From: JAZLGI01 sp045616225
Lineage (GTDB): Bacteria; Spirochaetota; Spirochaetia; Sphaerochaetales; Sphaerochaetaceae
Reading direction: 5' to 3'
NCBI GenBank assembly: GCA_045616225.1
Contig: JAZLGI010000003.1
Location: forward strand, 1 to 64,000
DNA: 64,000 nt
Shown here: positions 24,704 through 34,191 of the stretch, piece after piece
How the letters are laid out: each line of letters starts with the position of its first letter
Numbering within the stretch: position 1 is the stretch's first letter
Program-made: the position numbers and the translations under genes
The notes under the pieces: generated by a model
Told to the model about the DNA's origin: nothing
Seen by the model: only the letters and a program-made list of their open reading frames with translations
Databases searched by the model: none

Positions 24704-27166
24704 TTATTCTTCTGAGACCTCTTCAATCTCTTCTTCCTGCTGATAATCTGTACTTGTAATACTCATAACCAAATCATCTGCTTGTTTCATTTTAAAGACT
24801 ATTACACCTCCGGCACTTCTACCTTGAGTTGAAATCTCCTTAACATGTGTGCGGATAGTTATACCTTTTTTAGTTATACAGACAACATCATTTTCTTCAT
24901 TTACAGACAATCCTGAAACTATAGAACCTGTTTCTTGGCTTAACTTATAAATTTGCTGTCCTCCGGTTCCTCTGTGGTGAGCCATAAAGTCTGAGTATTG
25001 AACTTGTTTTCCCTTGCCGTTCTCTGTAATCATGAGAATTTTCTTGTTTTCTTCTACTTTGAGAACACCAACAATTTCATCATCTGCAGAAAGGGACATG
25101 CCCTTAACTCCATGAGTTACTCTTCCCATAGCTCTTACTTCATCTACATTAAATTTAAGGCCTTTTCCATTTTTACTAATGAGCATTACCTCATCACTTT
25201 CATTTACAAATACAGAGGCGAGTAAAGTATCTCCTTCATCAAGAATAATTCCTTTAATTCCGTTCTTTCTTGCATTGATAAATGAATTAAGACTAATCTG
25301 CTTTACTATTCCTTTTCTTGTACACATAAGGAGATAGTGTTCTTCATCAAATTCTTTAAAGTTAATTATAGAAGTAATGGTCTCATTTTCTTCAAGTTTA
25401 GGAAGAATAGCCTTAATGCTTGCTCCTTTACCTGTTTTCTGACCTTCAGGAATTTCCCAAGCGTCTATTACAAAAGCTTTTCCCAGTGAAGTTATATACA
25501 TGATATGGTCATGACTGTTTACGGTAAACATATGCTCAACATAGTCTTCATCTCTAAGCTGTGTTCCTTTAACGCCTTTACCGCCACGTCCTTGTGATTT
25601 ATATTCCTCTGAAGGGATTCTCTTAACAAAGCCTTTATGTGTGGCAACAATCACACATTCCTGTTTTTTAACAAAGTCTTTATCTGTAATTCCAGACACT
25701 TCCATAGGGTTGATTTCTGTTCTTCTTTCATCCCCATAGGTTTTTGCCAATTCTTGAATCTCTTGTTTCACAACAGCTATGAGTTTAAGAGGATCTTCCA
25801 AAAGACCGGTGTAGTAGGTAATTTTTGCGTACAATTCAGAAAGCTCGTCAATTATTTCCTGAGTTTCCATATGGCTAAGTCTTCCGAGACGCATCTGAAT
25901 AATAGCATTTGCCTGGATTTCCGTAAGTCCAAATCTAGCTTGCAACTTTGCAGAAGCTTCTGTGTTATCGGCAGCCTTTTTAATGATATCTATGACTTCA
26001 TCTATGTTTTCCAGGCCAATCTTTAATCCAAGCAAGAGGTGTTCTCTTTGTTTAGCTTTTTCTAGGTCAAACTTTGTTCTTCTTGTTACAACTTCTTCTT
26101 TATGAACAAGATAACAATGAAGCATTTCCTTTACAGACAACAATTTAGGTCTTCCGTTAACAAGAGCCAGATTGTTTGCATTAAAGTTAGATTCCAAAGC
26201 AGTATTCTTAAATAAGTGATTTACTACTATCTCAGGAACAGCTCCGCTTTTGAGCTCAATTACAAGACGAATACCTTCTCTGTCTGATTCATCTCTTACA
26301 AGAGATACATCTTTGAGAACTTCTTCTTTTCTTAACTCATCTATGTGATCTTTAAGATCTCTCTTATTTACCTGATAAGGAAGTTCTGTAAAAACAATTG
26401 AATCGTGAGTCTTATGTTCTTCTATATGATAACGACCACGTAAAACAATTTTTCCGCGACCTGTTTCAAAAGCATCTCTGATACCTTTCTGACCATAAAT
26501 GATTCCGGCAGTAGGGAAGTCCGGTCCCTTGATATAATTCATTAGTTCCAAGACTGTAATCTCAGGATTATCAATTAACGCACAAAGAGCATCACAGATT
26601 TCCGTAAGATTGTGCGGAGCCATATTTGTGGCCATACCAACAGCAATACCGCTTGAACCATTTGCCAACATAAAAGGGAAGGAAGACGGTAATACAGAAG
26701 GTTCCTGAAGAGAATCATCAAAGTTGTTTACAAAATCAACTGTGTTTTTCTCCAAATCTTCCAACATGAGTTCTCCTATGCGACTCATTTTGGCTTCTGT
26801 ATATCTGTATGCTGCAGCAGGATCTCCGTCAATAGATCCAAAGTTTCCCTGAGGTTTGATTACCGGATATCTTAAAGAAAAATCCTGAGCAAGTCTTACC
26901 ATTGCATCATAAACAGATGCATCTCCGTGAGGATGGTATTTTCCAAGTACATCACCAACGATTCTGGCACTTTTTTTGGTACCTCCGGTTGATTTTATAC
27001 CCAATTCATACATGTCATACAGAATTCTTCTATGAACCGGTTTTAAACCGTCTCTTACATCAGGAAGAGCTCTGCTGACAATAACACTCATTGCATAGTC
27101 CAGATAGGACTTTTTCATTTCTTTTGAAAGATCAGAAACTATAACTCTGTTTTCATTATTTTCCAT
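24704..27166 (-). CDS. gyrA: DNA gyrase subunit A
   Basis: 820 residues. The winged-helix/tower domain begins at SYLDYAMSVIVSRALPDVRD; the catalytic Tyr is in AAAYRYTEAKM (near 120). The quinolone-resistance region reads HPHGDASVYDAMVRLAQ. The GyrA-box QGRGGKG near 540 marks the DNA-wrapping beta-pinwheel and separates it from topoisomerase IV ParC (second homologue at 59259). It ends with an acidic tail. It follows gyrB by 11 bp. Confidence 0.97.
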   Translation of the reverse strand: MENNENRVIVSDLSKEMKKSYLDYAMSVIVSRALPDVRDGLKPVHRRILYDMYELGIKSTGGTKKSARIVGDVLGKYHPHGDASVYDAMVRLAQDFSLRYPVIKPQGNFGSIDGDPAAAYRYTEAKMSRIGELMLEDLEKNTVDFVNNFDDSLQEPSVLPSSFPFMLANGSSGIAVGMATNMAPHNLTEICDALCALIDNPEITVLELMNYIKGPDFPTAGIIYGQKGIRDAFETGRGKIVLRGRYHIEEHKTHDSIVFTELPYQVNKRDLKDHIDELRKEEVLKDVSLVRDESDREGIRLVIELKSGAVPEIVVNHLFKNTALESNFNANNLALVNGRPKLLSVKEMLHCYLVHKEEVVTRRTKFDLEKAKQREHLLLGLKIGLENIDEVIDIIKKAADNTEASAKLQARFGLTEIQANAIIQMRLGRLSHMETQEIIDELSELYAKITYYTGLLEDPLKLIAVVKQEIQELAKTYGDERRTEINPMEVSGITDKDFVKKQECVIVATHKGFVKRIPSEEYKSQGRGGKGVKGTQLRDEDYVEHMFTVNSHDHIMYITSLGKAFVIDAWEIPEGQKTGKGASIKAILPKLEENETITSIINFKEFDEEHYLLMCTRKGIVKQISLNSFINARKNGIKGIILDEGDTLLASVFVNESDEVMLISKNGKGLKFNVDEVRAMGRVTHGVKGMSLSADDEIVGVLKVEENKKILMITENGKGKQVQYSDFMAHHRGTGGQQIYKLSQETGSIVSGLSVNEENDVVCITKKGITIRTHVKEISTQGRSAGGVIVFKMKQADDLVMSITSTDYQQEEEIEEVSEE

Positions 27167-27177
27167 GTCCTACCTCC

Positions 27178-29205
27178 TCAAGCATCAATGTTTGCATATG
27201 TTGCATTTTCTTCTATATAAATGCGTCTTGGTTCTACTTCTTCTCCCATTAACATAGAAAAGACCTGATCTGCTTCAACAGCATCTGAAAGATGAACCTG
27301 AGTAATAAAACGGCTCTCCGGATTCATTGTGGTATCCCATAATTGTTCAGGATTCATTTCACCGAGACCTTTATATCTTTGAATCTTATAACTCTTTTCG
27401 TCATCTGCAGTTAGATTATTTTCTGCAAGAATTTTGGTTCTGTCATCTTCATCATATGCATAAAAATCTTTGTTTTTAATTGTAATTTTATATAAAGGAG
27501 GCATTGCAAAATAAACATAACCAGCTTCTATCATAGGTCTCATGTATCTGAAGAAGAATGTGAGAAGCAATGTTCTGATATGGGAACCGTCTACATCAGC
27601 ATCTGCCATAATAATAATCTTGTGGTATCTCACCTTATCTATGTTAAAAGTAGCTCCGAGGCCTGCACCGATTGAAGCTATGACAGGTTGCAGTTTCTCG
27701 TTTACGGCAACTTTTTCTTCTCTGGTTTTTTCAACATTTAACATCTTTCCCCAAAGAGAAAGAATGGCCTGTGTCCGTCTATCTCTTCCTTGGTTTGCAC
27801 TACCGCCTGCAGAATCTCCCTCAACGATAAAAATTTCACGATTTGCAGGGTCTTTTTCGCTACAGTCAGATAGTTTACTAGGTAAACTACCGCCATCATT
27901 CTTTTTCCTTTCTTTTTCACGTGCTTTTTTTGCAGCAACTCTGGCTCTTGCAGAGTTCACAGCTTTATCAAGCAAAGCTTCAATAAATGCCGGATTTTCG
28001 TCAAAGAAATCGTTTAATTTTTCATAGACAAAAGACTGAACCAAGCCCTGAACAAAAGAGTTTCCAAGCTTCATCTTTGTCTGTCCTTCAAATTGAGGTT
28101 CTGTTATTTTTACAGAAACAACAGCAGAAATACCTTCCCTTACGTCTGAGTTAAATCCTTCTTTAAAGTCATCTGTAGCTATAAATTCTGCCGTTTTTTT
28201 GTCTTTTTTGAATTTATCACATTTATCAAGTTGACTTCTCACTGCATTAACAAGACCGGTGGTAAAACCAATGAGATGTTTTCCGCCTTCTCTTGTATTG
28301 ATGTTATTGGCAAAGGAGTAAATTCTCTCGTCGTATCTGTCTGTATATTGGAGAGAGAACTCAATAACTGCTTTTCCTTCTGCTTTTTCTCTTTCCCCAA
28401 TAAAATAAACCGGAGCAGTCCCTTCCGGTATTATTTTGTTGTTTGAATCCAAATAAGCAACAAAATCTTTAATTCCTCCATCAAAATGAAATTGTTTTTC
28501 TATAGGAACGTCAAAACGATCATCAACAGCATTTATGACAACACCCTTATTCAAAAACGCAAGTTCTCTGAATCTTTCACAAAGAATATTAAAATCAAAA
28601 TTATCTGATTCCATTACATGGTCTTTGTCTGTTTCACTTGTTTTTGCATCAGGATGGAATTTAATTGTTGTTCCTACTTTATCTGTAGTACCTATGACTT
28701 TTACATTTTCTTCAGGAACACCCTGATGATATACCTGTCTGAAAATTTTTCCTTCTCTGTATACAGTGGCTTCAAGAAAATCGGAAAGAGCGTTTACTAC
28801 ACTGACACCAACACCATGAAGACCTCCGGACACTTTATATCCACCATCTCCAAATTTTCCGCCGGCATGTAGATTACAAAGAGCAACTTCAAGAGTACTG
28901 ATCTTTTTTTCCGGATGGATATCTGTAGGAATACCTCGTCCATTATCTTCCACAGTGACAATATTTCCCTTGTCTATTCTGATGTTAATCGTATCACAAA
29001 AACCTGCAACGGCTTCATCAATACTGTTATCAACTACCTCATACACCAAATGATGCAAACCGGTGCTTCCCGTTGAGCCAATATACATTCCAGGTCTGAC
29101 TCTGACTGCTTCAAGACCTTCCAGAACACGAATTTGAGCTCCGCTATAACTACCGCTGACATGAGTAAGTTCAGTGACATCAGCTTCATTGTTTTCAATA
29201 TCCAT
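27178..29205 (-). CDS. gyrB: DNA gyrase subunit B
   Basis: 675 residues. GHKL ATPase motifs are EVVDNSIDEAVAG, VEDNGRGIPTDIHPE and GGLHGVGVSVVNAL; the Toprim domain has EGDSAGGSANQGRDRRTQA and the Mg-binding DADVDG. The C-terminal PRRIYIEENA is typical. Ribosome site GGAAG just before the ATG. It is divergent from dnaA across a 241-bp gap and co-transcribed with gyrA. GyrA2B2 introduces negative supercoils ahead of forks. Confidence 0.97.
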   Translation of the reverse strand: MDIENNEADVTELTHVSGSYSGAQIRVLEGLEAVRVRPGMYIGSTGSTGLHHLVYEVVDNSIDEAVAGFCDTINIRIDKGNIVTVEDNGRGIPTDIHPEKKISTLEVALCNLHAGGKFGDGGYKVSGGLHGVGVSVVNALSDFLEATVYREGKIFRQVYHQGVPEENVKVIGTTDKVGTTIKFHPDAKTSETDKDHVMESDNFDFNILCERFRELAFLNKGVVINAVDDRFDVPIEKQFHFDGGIKDFVAYLDSNNKIIPEGTAPVYFIGEREKAEGKAVIEFSLQYTDRYDERIYSFANNINTREGGKHLIGFTTGLVNAVRSQLDKCDKFKKDKKTAEFIATDDFKEGFNSDVREGISAVVSVKITEPQFEGQTKMKLGNSFVQGLVQSFVYEKLNDFFDENPAFIEALLDKAVNSARARVAAKKAREKERKKNDGGSLPSKLSDCSEKDPANREIFIVEGDSAGGSANQGRDRRTQAILSLWGKMLNVEKTREEKVAVNEKLQPVIASIGAGLGATFNIDKVRYHKIIIMADADVDGSHIRTLLLTFFFRYMRPMIEAGYVYFAMPPLYKITIKNKDFYAYDEDDRTKILAENNLTADDEKSYKIQRYKGLGEMNPEQLWDTTMNPESRFITQVHLSDAVEADQVFSMLMGEEVEPRRIYIEENATYANIDA

Positions 29206-29446
29206 TGATCTTCCTTTTCTCGCGTAAGAATTACGTTTTAATATATATACTGTTATGTATTATTATAAGTAAGAATAGCATTTTAGAGATTTTTCATCAA
29301 CAAAAGCCAAAGTTTTTTATATTTTTTTAATTCCTTTTAAAGGAATGAATTATGTACAAAATTTATAATTAAATCAAAAATTGATTTGCTTTTTTAAACG
29401 CCATTAACCTTGAAAGTGTGAAATTTACAATATAAAATTGGAGTCC
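29206..29446. promoter_or_regulatory. gyrB-dnaA divergent regulatory region
   Basis: A very AT-rich gap. For gyrB, a minus-strand TATAAT lies at 29267-29262. For dnaA, TTGAAA near 29410 and TATAAA near 29431 are possible promoter boxes. An odd palindrome with 8-bp arms (ATTCCTTT-T-AAAGGAAT) is at 29330-29346. TTATGTACA near 29350 is one mismatch from a DnaA box. Clear clustered DnaA boxes are not seen here, unlike in the gap after dnaA. Confidence 0.5.
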
Positions 29447-30832
29447 ATGTCAGAAAACAAAGAAGTAAACTACGCAGAATTATGGGTACAGACCCTTTCT
29501 CAAATCAAAGATTCTTTATCTGCCACAGAATATGAGTCTTGGTTTTCTCGACTTAATTTCGGATATGTACAAGAAGACAAAATTGTCCTTAATGTTCCTT
29601 CTTTATACTTTAGGGACAGATTCTCGGAAACATATAAAAGACTGATAGAAAAAACAATTTCCAACCTTTCACATAAAAATTTCAGAGTAGAATTTGAAAT
29701 CAAGAAATCAACTGAAAAAAAGATATCTGAAGAAAAACCTGCAGAAACAGTAAAGACAAAAGAAGAAAAGGAAATAAAGCCAAATACTATCCTTAATCCG
29801 GCATACACTTTTGATGCTTTTGTACCTGGTGACAACAGCAACTTCGCTTATAATGCTGCTTTAGCAATAGCTAAAAATCCAGGATCTACTTTTAATCCTT
29901 GTCTCATTTACGGTGGAGTAGGTTTGGGTAAAACCCATTTGATTCAAAGCATAGGAAACTACATTCTCAATGAAAATCCAAAGGCAAAAGTTCTTTACGT
30001 AACAGCAGAGAATTTTACCAACGAATTCATTCAAACATACGCATCTGCAGAAAACAGACAAAAGTTTAAAAACAAATATAGAAAAGCTTCTGTTCTTCTT
30101 GTTGATGATATTCATTTCCTCCAGAAAAAAGAGAGTGTTCAGGAAGAATTGTTTAACACATTTAATGACCTCTATGATACGGAAAGACAGCTGGTATTTA
30201 CCTGTGACAGACCAATTGAAGAGTTAAGGGATATTTCAGAAAGACTTAAAAGCAGATTTGAGAGAGGTTTGAATATTGATTTGCTTCCGCCTGATTATGA
30301 AACAAGAGTTGCAATATTAAACAAGAAATGCATGGATAAAAAGTTTATTATAAGCAATGAAGTCATAAATTATATTGCGGAAAACATTTCCAGCAACGTA
30401 AGAGCTCTTGAATCTTGTCTTACAAGGCTCATAGCTTACAGTTCTCTTCTTCATAAGGAAATTACACTGGAAACTGCAAAAGAACAGCTTAAACAGATTA
30501 TTTTTTCAAATTCAAATGATAATACGGGTATTTCAATAGACCAGATAATAAGAGTAGTATCCGGATATTTCAAAGTTTCTCCTTATGACATTAAGGGAAA
30601 GGCTAAAAATCAATCTATTGTGTTTCCAAGACAAATTGCAATGTATCTTTGCAGAACATTAACAGATTATTCTACAACAGAAATAGGTGCCTCCTTTGAA
30701 GGAAAAAATCATTCAACAGTAATGTATAATGCTCAAAAAATAGAAAGTCTTATCAGAACTAACGAGAAAGACATAAATAATATAATTGACAGAATTACAA
30801 AACAAATCAAAAGTGAGCTTAAAAATAACTGA
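29447..30832 (+). CDS. dnaA: Chromosomal replication initiator DnaA
   Basis: 461 residues from ATG 29447 (TTG 29438 is also in frame). Domain I (1-85, WVQTLSQIKDSLSATEYESWF), a Lys/Glu-rich linker, AAA+ domain III with Walker A GGVGLGKTHL (about 154) and Walker B LLVDDIHFL (about 217), and domain IV with the box-reading helix FEGKNHSTVMYN near 425. It binds DnaA boxes as ATP form and melts oriC. A GGAG lies only 3 bp before the ATG, so the spacing is short. Confidence 0.96.
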   Translation: MSENKEVNYAELWVQTLSQIKDSLSATEYESWFSRLNFGYVQEDKIVLNVPSLYFRDRFSETYKRLIEKTISNLSHKNFRVEFEIKKSTEKKISEEKPAETVKTKEEKEIKPNTILNPAYTFDAFVPGDNSNFAYNAALAIAKNPGSTFNPCLIYGGVGLGKTHLIQSIGNYILNENPKAKVLYVTAENFTNEFIQTYASAENRQKFKNKYRKASVLLVDDIHFLQKKESVQEELFNTFNDLYDTERQLVFTCDRPIEELRDISERLKSRFERGLNIDLLPPDYETRVAILNKKCMDKKFIISNEVINYIAENISSNVRALESCLTRLIAYSSLLHKEITLETAKEQLKQIIFSNSNDNTGISIDQIIRVVSGYFKVSPYDIKGKAKNQSIVFPRQIAMYLCRTLTDYSTTEIGASFEGKNHSTVMYNAQKIESLIRTNEKDINNIIDRITKQIKSELKNN

Positions 30833-31034
30833 ACATTACTTGTCAGAAACCTGTTGATAAACTTGTTAAATAAAAATATATGAAAAAACATTAACAAGTT
30901 ATGCACAATTTGTCATTTTTTTATAGTCAAATATTATAAAGAATTACTAGGTTATGAACTGTTTTTATGATACTATTACTACTACTGATTAAAAATAAGT
31001 TACTAATAGAAGAAGTTGATAACGGGAGTTTATT
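30833..31034. other. Candidate oriC (dnaA-dnaN intergenic region)
   Basis: TGTTGATAA (30852-30860, reverse of TTATCAACA) and TTATGCACA (30899-30907) are inverted DnaA-box-like sites. Each is attached to a perfect 10-bp arm (AACTTGTTAA, 30860-30869; TTAACAAGTT, 30891-30900), which frame an AT-only-rich 21 bp. Further right, 30970-30989 reads on the minus strand as repeated TAG trinucleotides (AGTAGTAGTAATAG), resembling the DnaA-trio unwinding element. dnaN starts after it with GGGAG. Confidence 0.6.
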
Positions 31035-32138
31035 ATGAAATTTATCTGTACAAAAGAATCTATATTAAAAGAAATTTCAAATGCCAATGATTTTACAGCT
31101 CAAAGAAATACTCTTTCTGTTTTAGCCTGTGTATGTCTTATTTTAAACGACAACAGTCTTATCATAAAGGCAACAGACCAAAAAATGGGTTATGTTTCAG
31201 AAATTTCAGTTCAGGGTATTGAAAACGGTTCAATTACTGTAATGTGCGATAAATTTTTGGATATTATTAAAAACCTTCCTAATAACGACATTATTTTTGA
31301 AGAAGAGGATGATAAATTAATAATTAAGCCTCAAGACGAATCTATGGATTTTAAACTGAGAACAACAGATGCTTCTTCATTCCCTGTTATATCAATTCCT
31401 GAAGAAGGTGACTTTTTTTCAGTTCCGCAGAAAGATTTAACAGACATGATTAATCAGGTAAGTTTTGCAGTAAGTGATGATGAATCAAAATTTGCCATGA
31501 ACGGTGCTTTGTTTGAAAAAGACGGAAACGGAATCATTATGGTTGGCACAGATGGAAGAAGACTTTCTTATATCAACAGAAAAATTGCAAATCCTATTCC
31601 TTCTTTTTCAAGTGCAACTATTCCTTCAAAATTCCTCGGAATTATCAGAAAACTTTCTGTTAATGAAGGTAGTTTTGACATTTGTGTAAGTTCGCTTTCT
31701 ATTTTTATCAGATTTGGCAGTTGTACTATTTTTTCAAATCTTATTAAAAATGAATTTCCGGCTTATAGAAGAGTTATTCCTGAAAATCAAACAAAGACTT
31801 GTATTGTTAACATAAAAGCTCTTGAAGAGGCTTTAAAGCGTGTCTCAATTCTTGCAGAAAGCAAGTACAAGAAAATTATCATTGAATTTGCAGAGAACGA
31901 GATGACTATCAGCTGTGAAGAAAACGACTTTGGTGCAGGAAAAGAATCTATAAAATGCAGTTATTACGGAGAGCCTCTTAAATGTGCTATGAATTATCTT
32001 TATCTGCTTAATCCAATTAAGGTTATGGAAGGTCAAGATGCAAAGATTTCATTCACAGAAAGTAGCAAACCGTTTACAGTTACATCTGCAGATGGCAGAG
32101 ATTACCTTCATGTAATCATGCCAATGAATCTTAACTAA
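31035..32138 (+). CDS. dnaN: DNA polymerase III beta subunit (sliding clamp)
   Basis: 367 residues, three repeated clamp domains. Recognisable pieces are MKFICTKESILKEIS, FAMNGALFEKDGNGIIMVGTDGRR (abridged here), and the C-terminal YVIMPMNLN-type ending (LHVIMPMNLN). The ring dimer tethers polymerase III to DNA. The last base of its stop codon is the first base of recF. Confidence 0.97.
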   Translation: MKFICTKESILKEISNANDFTAQRNTLSVLACVCLILNDNSLIIKATDQKMGYVSEISVQGIENGSITVMCDKFLDIIKNLPNNDIIFEEEDDKLIIKPQDESMDFKLRTTDASSFPVISIPEEGDFFSVPQKDLTDMINQVSFAVSDDESKFAMNGALFEKDGNGIIMVGTDGRRLSYINRKIANPIPSFSSATIPSKFLGIIRKLSVNEGSFDICVSSLSIFIRFGSCTIFSNLIKNEFPAYRRVIPENQTKTCIVNIKALEEALKRVSILAESKYKKIIIEFAENEMTISCEENDFGAGKESIKCSYYGEPLKCAMNYLYLLNPIKVMEGQDAKISFTESSKPFTVTSADGRDYLHVIMPMNLN

Positions 32139-33226
32139 TGAAAGTAAATAAGCTCACATTCAGAGGTTTCAGAAATCTTACAGACTGTGAGCTGAATACA
32201 AAAGCAAAACAAATAATTCTCACAGGTGAAAACGGACAAGGAAAAACCAACCTTTTGGAATTGGTTTACATTCTTTGTTATGGTTCTTCTTTCAGAACAC
32301 AAAACCTAAAAGATTGCATAAAATACAGTGAAAATCAGTTTTTATTGAAATGTGAATTTACAGATTCAGAAAATCTTTCCAGGGAAATAGAAATAGTTTT
32401 TTCGCAGACCGGAAAATCCATAAAACTTGACGAAAAGGAAATTCATGACAGAAAAGAACTGATTTACTGTCTTCCTTGTATTGTTTTTTCTCATGATGAT
32501 ATTGAATTTGTGAGGGGAGAACCGGAAAACAGAAGAAGATTCTTTGACCAAACAATGACAATGTATGACTCTCAATTTTTTGATCTTTTGAGAAAATACA
32601 AGTACATTCTCAGGCAAAGAAACGTTGCAATAAAAGAAAAACAGACAGAGATACTGAGTGTATTGGATGAAAAATTAGCAGAGTACGGTTTACTCCTCAT
32701 GAAAGAAAGATCTGCAGTATGTTCATCATTTGATGCTATTTTTCCTGATATTTACCGAGCAGTGTCCTTAGATGATAAAAACATAAAAATTACTTACAGA
32801 CCATCCTGGAATCCTAATTTTTCTTTAGAAGATGTTAAAAAATATCTTTCTGAACAAAGAGAAACAGATTTGAAAATGGGTACTTCCACAAGTGGTCCTC
32901 ATAGAGACAGATTTATAATCTCTGACCAAAACGGGCTTTTTGTAAACGGAGCTTCTACCGGTCAAATGAGACTGGCTTCTCTTGTCTTCAGAAGCGCTCA
33001 GGCTGCTTTTTACAGACAAAAAACGGGAATAGACCCTATTTTTCTTATAGATGATGTTTTGTTGGAATTAGATCCTCAGAAGAGAGCTAGATACCTTACT
33101 TACCTAGGACATTATAATCAGGCTTTCTTTACTTTTTTGCCAGATGAAAAATACTTTTCTTCTTACGGTTTGGATTGTACCATGTACAATGTTGAAAAAG
33201 GAGAATTTCTTGCCTCATCCAAATGA
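32138..33226 (+). CDS. recF: DNA replication and repair protein RecF
   Basis: 362 residues, SMC-like ATPase without a long coiled coil. Walker A GENGQGKTNLLE is at about 30-41, signature region STGQMRLASLVFRSA near 270, and Walker B PIFLIDDVLLELD near 300. RecF with RecO and RecR directs RecA to gaps. It overlaps dnaN by 1 bp and the DciA-like gene by 17 bp. Confidence 0.95.
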   Translation: MKVNKLTFRGFRNLTDCELNTKAKQIILTGENGQGKTNLLELVYILCYGSSFRTQNLKDCIKYSENQFLLKCEFTDSENLSREIEIVFSQTGKSIKLDEKEIHDRKELIYCLPCIVFSHDDIEFVRGEPENRRRFFDQTMTMYDSQFFDLLRKYKYILRQRNVAIKEKQTEILSVLDEKLAEYGLLLMKERSAVCSSFDAIFPDIYRAVSLDDKNIKITYRPSWNPNFSLEDVKKYLSEQRETDLKMGTSTSGPHRDRFIISDQNGLFVNGASTGQMRLASLVFRSAQAAFYRQKTGIDPIFLIDDVLLELDPQKRARYLTYLGHYNQAFFTFLPDEKYFSSYGLDCTMYNVEKGEFLASSK

Positions 33227-33551
33227 CAAAATTTACAACAGAATAGAACCCGAAGATCCTGTTACATCTGCAGATTTCTTAAAACAGATTCTGGATAGAT
33301 ATCATATAGATTTCAATAATCCGGCAAGGCATATTATTTCACAATGGAAAGAACTGGCAGGTCCTGCCATAGGTAATTATTCTGAATGTGTTGGTTATTC
33401 AAAAGGAGTTATTGAGGTTGTCTGTAGCCATCCTGCTTACCTTCAATTGGTAAAAATGAGCAAAAAAGAAATCTTAAAAAATGTAAATTCTGTCTTTCCT
33501 GAGTTAAAAGTCACAGATATGAGAGTATCTGTAAAAACAACTGATACTTGA
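33210..33551 (+). CDS. DUF721 protein, DciA-like helicase-loader candidate
   Basis: 113 residues from TTG 33210, which has an ideal ribosome site (AAAAAGGAG, 6-nt spacing) inside the recF end; upstream ATGs at 33144 and 33189 lack one. The core NPARHIISQWKELAGPAIGNYSE and GVIEVVCSHPAYLQLVKM matches DUF721, the KH-like DciA domain that loads the replicative helicase in bacteria without DnaC. Its position after recF at the origin is the usual one. Function is inferred from the family. Confidence 0.75.
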   Translation: MPHPNDKIYNRIEPEDPVTSADFLKQILDRYHIDFNNPARHIISQWKELAGPAIGNYSECVGYSKGVIEVVCSHPAYLQLVKMSKKEILKNVNSVFPELKVTDMRVSVKTTDT

Positions 33552-33580
33552 CATAAAGAAAAATAACAGGTTAAACTCAG

Positions 33581-33610
33581 TTGCTTGAGTTGTAAAAACT
33601 TAGTTTATAT
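33581..33610 (+). promoter_or_regulatory. Candidate promoter of rpmH-rnpA
   Basis: TTGCTT (33581-33586), an 18-bp spacer and TTATAT (33605-33610) would start transcription about 30 nt before rpmH. A good -35 (TTGACA, 33548-33553) lies upstream, but its -10 at 17 bp (TTAAAC) is poor. Confidence 0.35.
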
Positions 33611-33648
33611 GAAAATCCCGCGCAAGCGATAAAAAATGGAGATGCCGC

Positions 33649-33816
33649 ATGAGTTATAAAGGCAAGAGACCTTATCAGCCAAGTAAGGTTAAAAGAAACA
33701 GAAAATTTGGATTCAGAGCACGTATGGCAACAAAGGGTGGCCGTCTGGTATTAGCCAGAAGAAGAGCAAAAGGCAGACACAGTCTCACAGTTGCTGATGA
33801 GAAAAAGCCTTACTAA
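33649..33816 (+). CDS. rpmH: Ribosomal protein bL34
   Basis: 55 residues from ATG 33649 with GGAG 7 bp upstream. It reads KRPYQPSKVKRNRKFGFRAR, MATKGGRLVLARRRAKGR and a tail ending VADEKKPY. The core is the universal bL34 sequence. The N-terminus has four extra residues before the usual KRTYQPS and the tail about eight more than the common 44-residue form. The 3' end overlaps rnpA by 20 bp in another frame. Confidence 0.95.
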   Translation: MSYKGKRPYQPSKVKRNRKFGFRARMATKGGRLVLARRRAKGRHSLTVADEKKPY

Positions 33817-34150
33817 GAATCAAATACTCAGATTAAAGACAGATATTGACAATACGTTCAAAGCAGGAAAAAGGGTCTCCCGTTCCTGCTTTAAGTTGTA
33901 TGTGGCTAAAAATAATTTATCATTCAACAGACTTATTGTAATACCTGTGAGACACTATGGAAATTCAATCCAGAGAAATACAATCCGTAGACAGGTTAAG
34001 GAAATATTCAGAACCAATCAGGATAAATTAAAGACTGGATATGATTTTGCATTCGTCGTGTATCCTGGCAAATCTTTATCTTATGAAGAGAAAAAACAGA
34101 CAATCATAACTCTGTATGAGCAAGCAGAAGTCTTAGAGGCTTCTGTTTAG
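33797..34150 (+). CDS. rnpA: Ribonuclease P protein component
   Basis: 117 residues from ATG 33797 (TTG 33791 also in frame). The family RNR motif appears as RNTIRRQVKEIFR near 70, with FKLYVAKNN and NRLIVIPVRHYGNSIQR before it. The protein binds the RNase P RNA and helps it cut tRNA 5' leaders. The start lies inside rpmH, so its translation is probably coupled to bL34. Confidence 0.93.
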   Translation: MRKSLTKNQILRLKTDIDNTFKAGKRVSRSCFKLYVAKNNLSFNRLIVIPVRHYGNSIQRNTIRRQVKEIFRTNQDKLKTGYDFAFVVYPGKSLSYEEKKQTIITLYEQAEVLEASV

Positions 34151-34191
34151 TTGTAAGAAGCCAGATACTACAAAAAAAACCGGAGAATTAT

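Noticed and set aside
27542..28027. 161-codon plus-strand frame within gyrB
   Set aside because: It is a shadow of gyrB, with composition expected from the opposite strand of a conserved gene.
29206..29446. Primary oriC between gyrB and dnaA
   Set aside because: Only one imperfect DnaA-box-like site was found; the gap after dnaA and that at 39.4 kb are better candidates.
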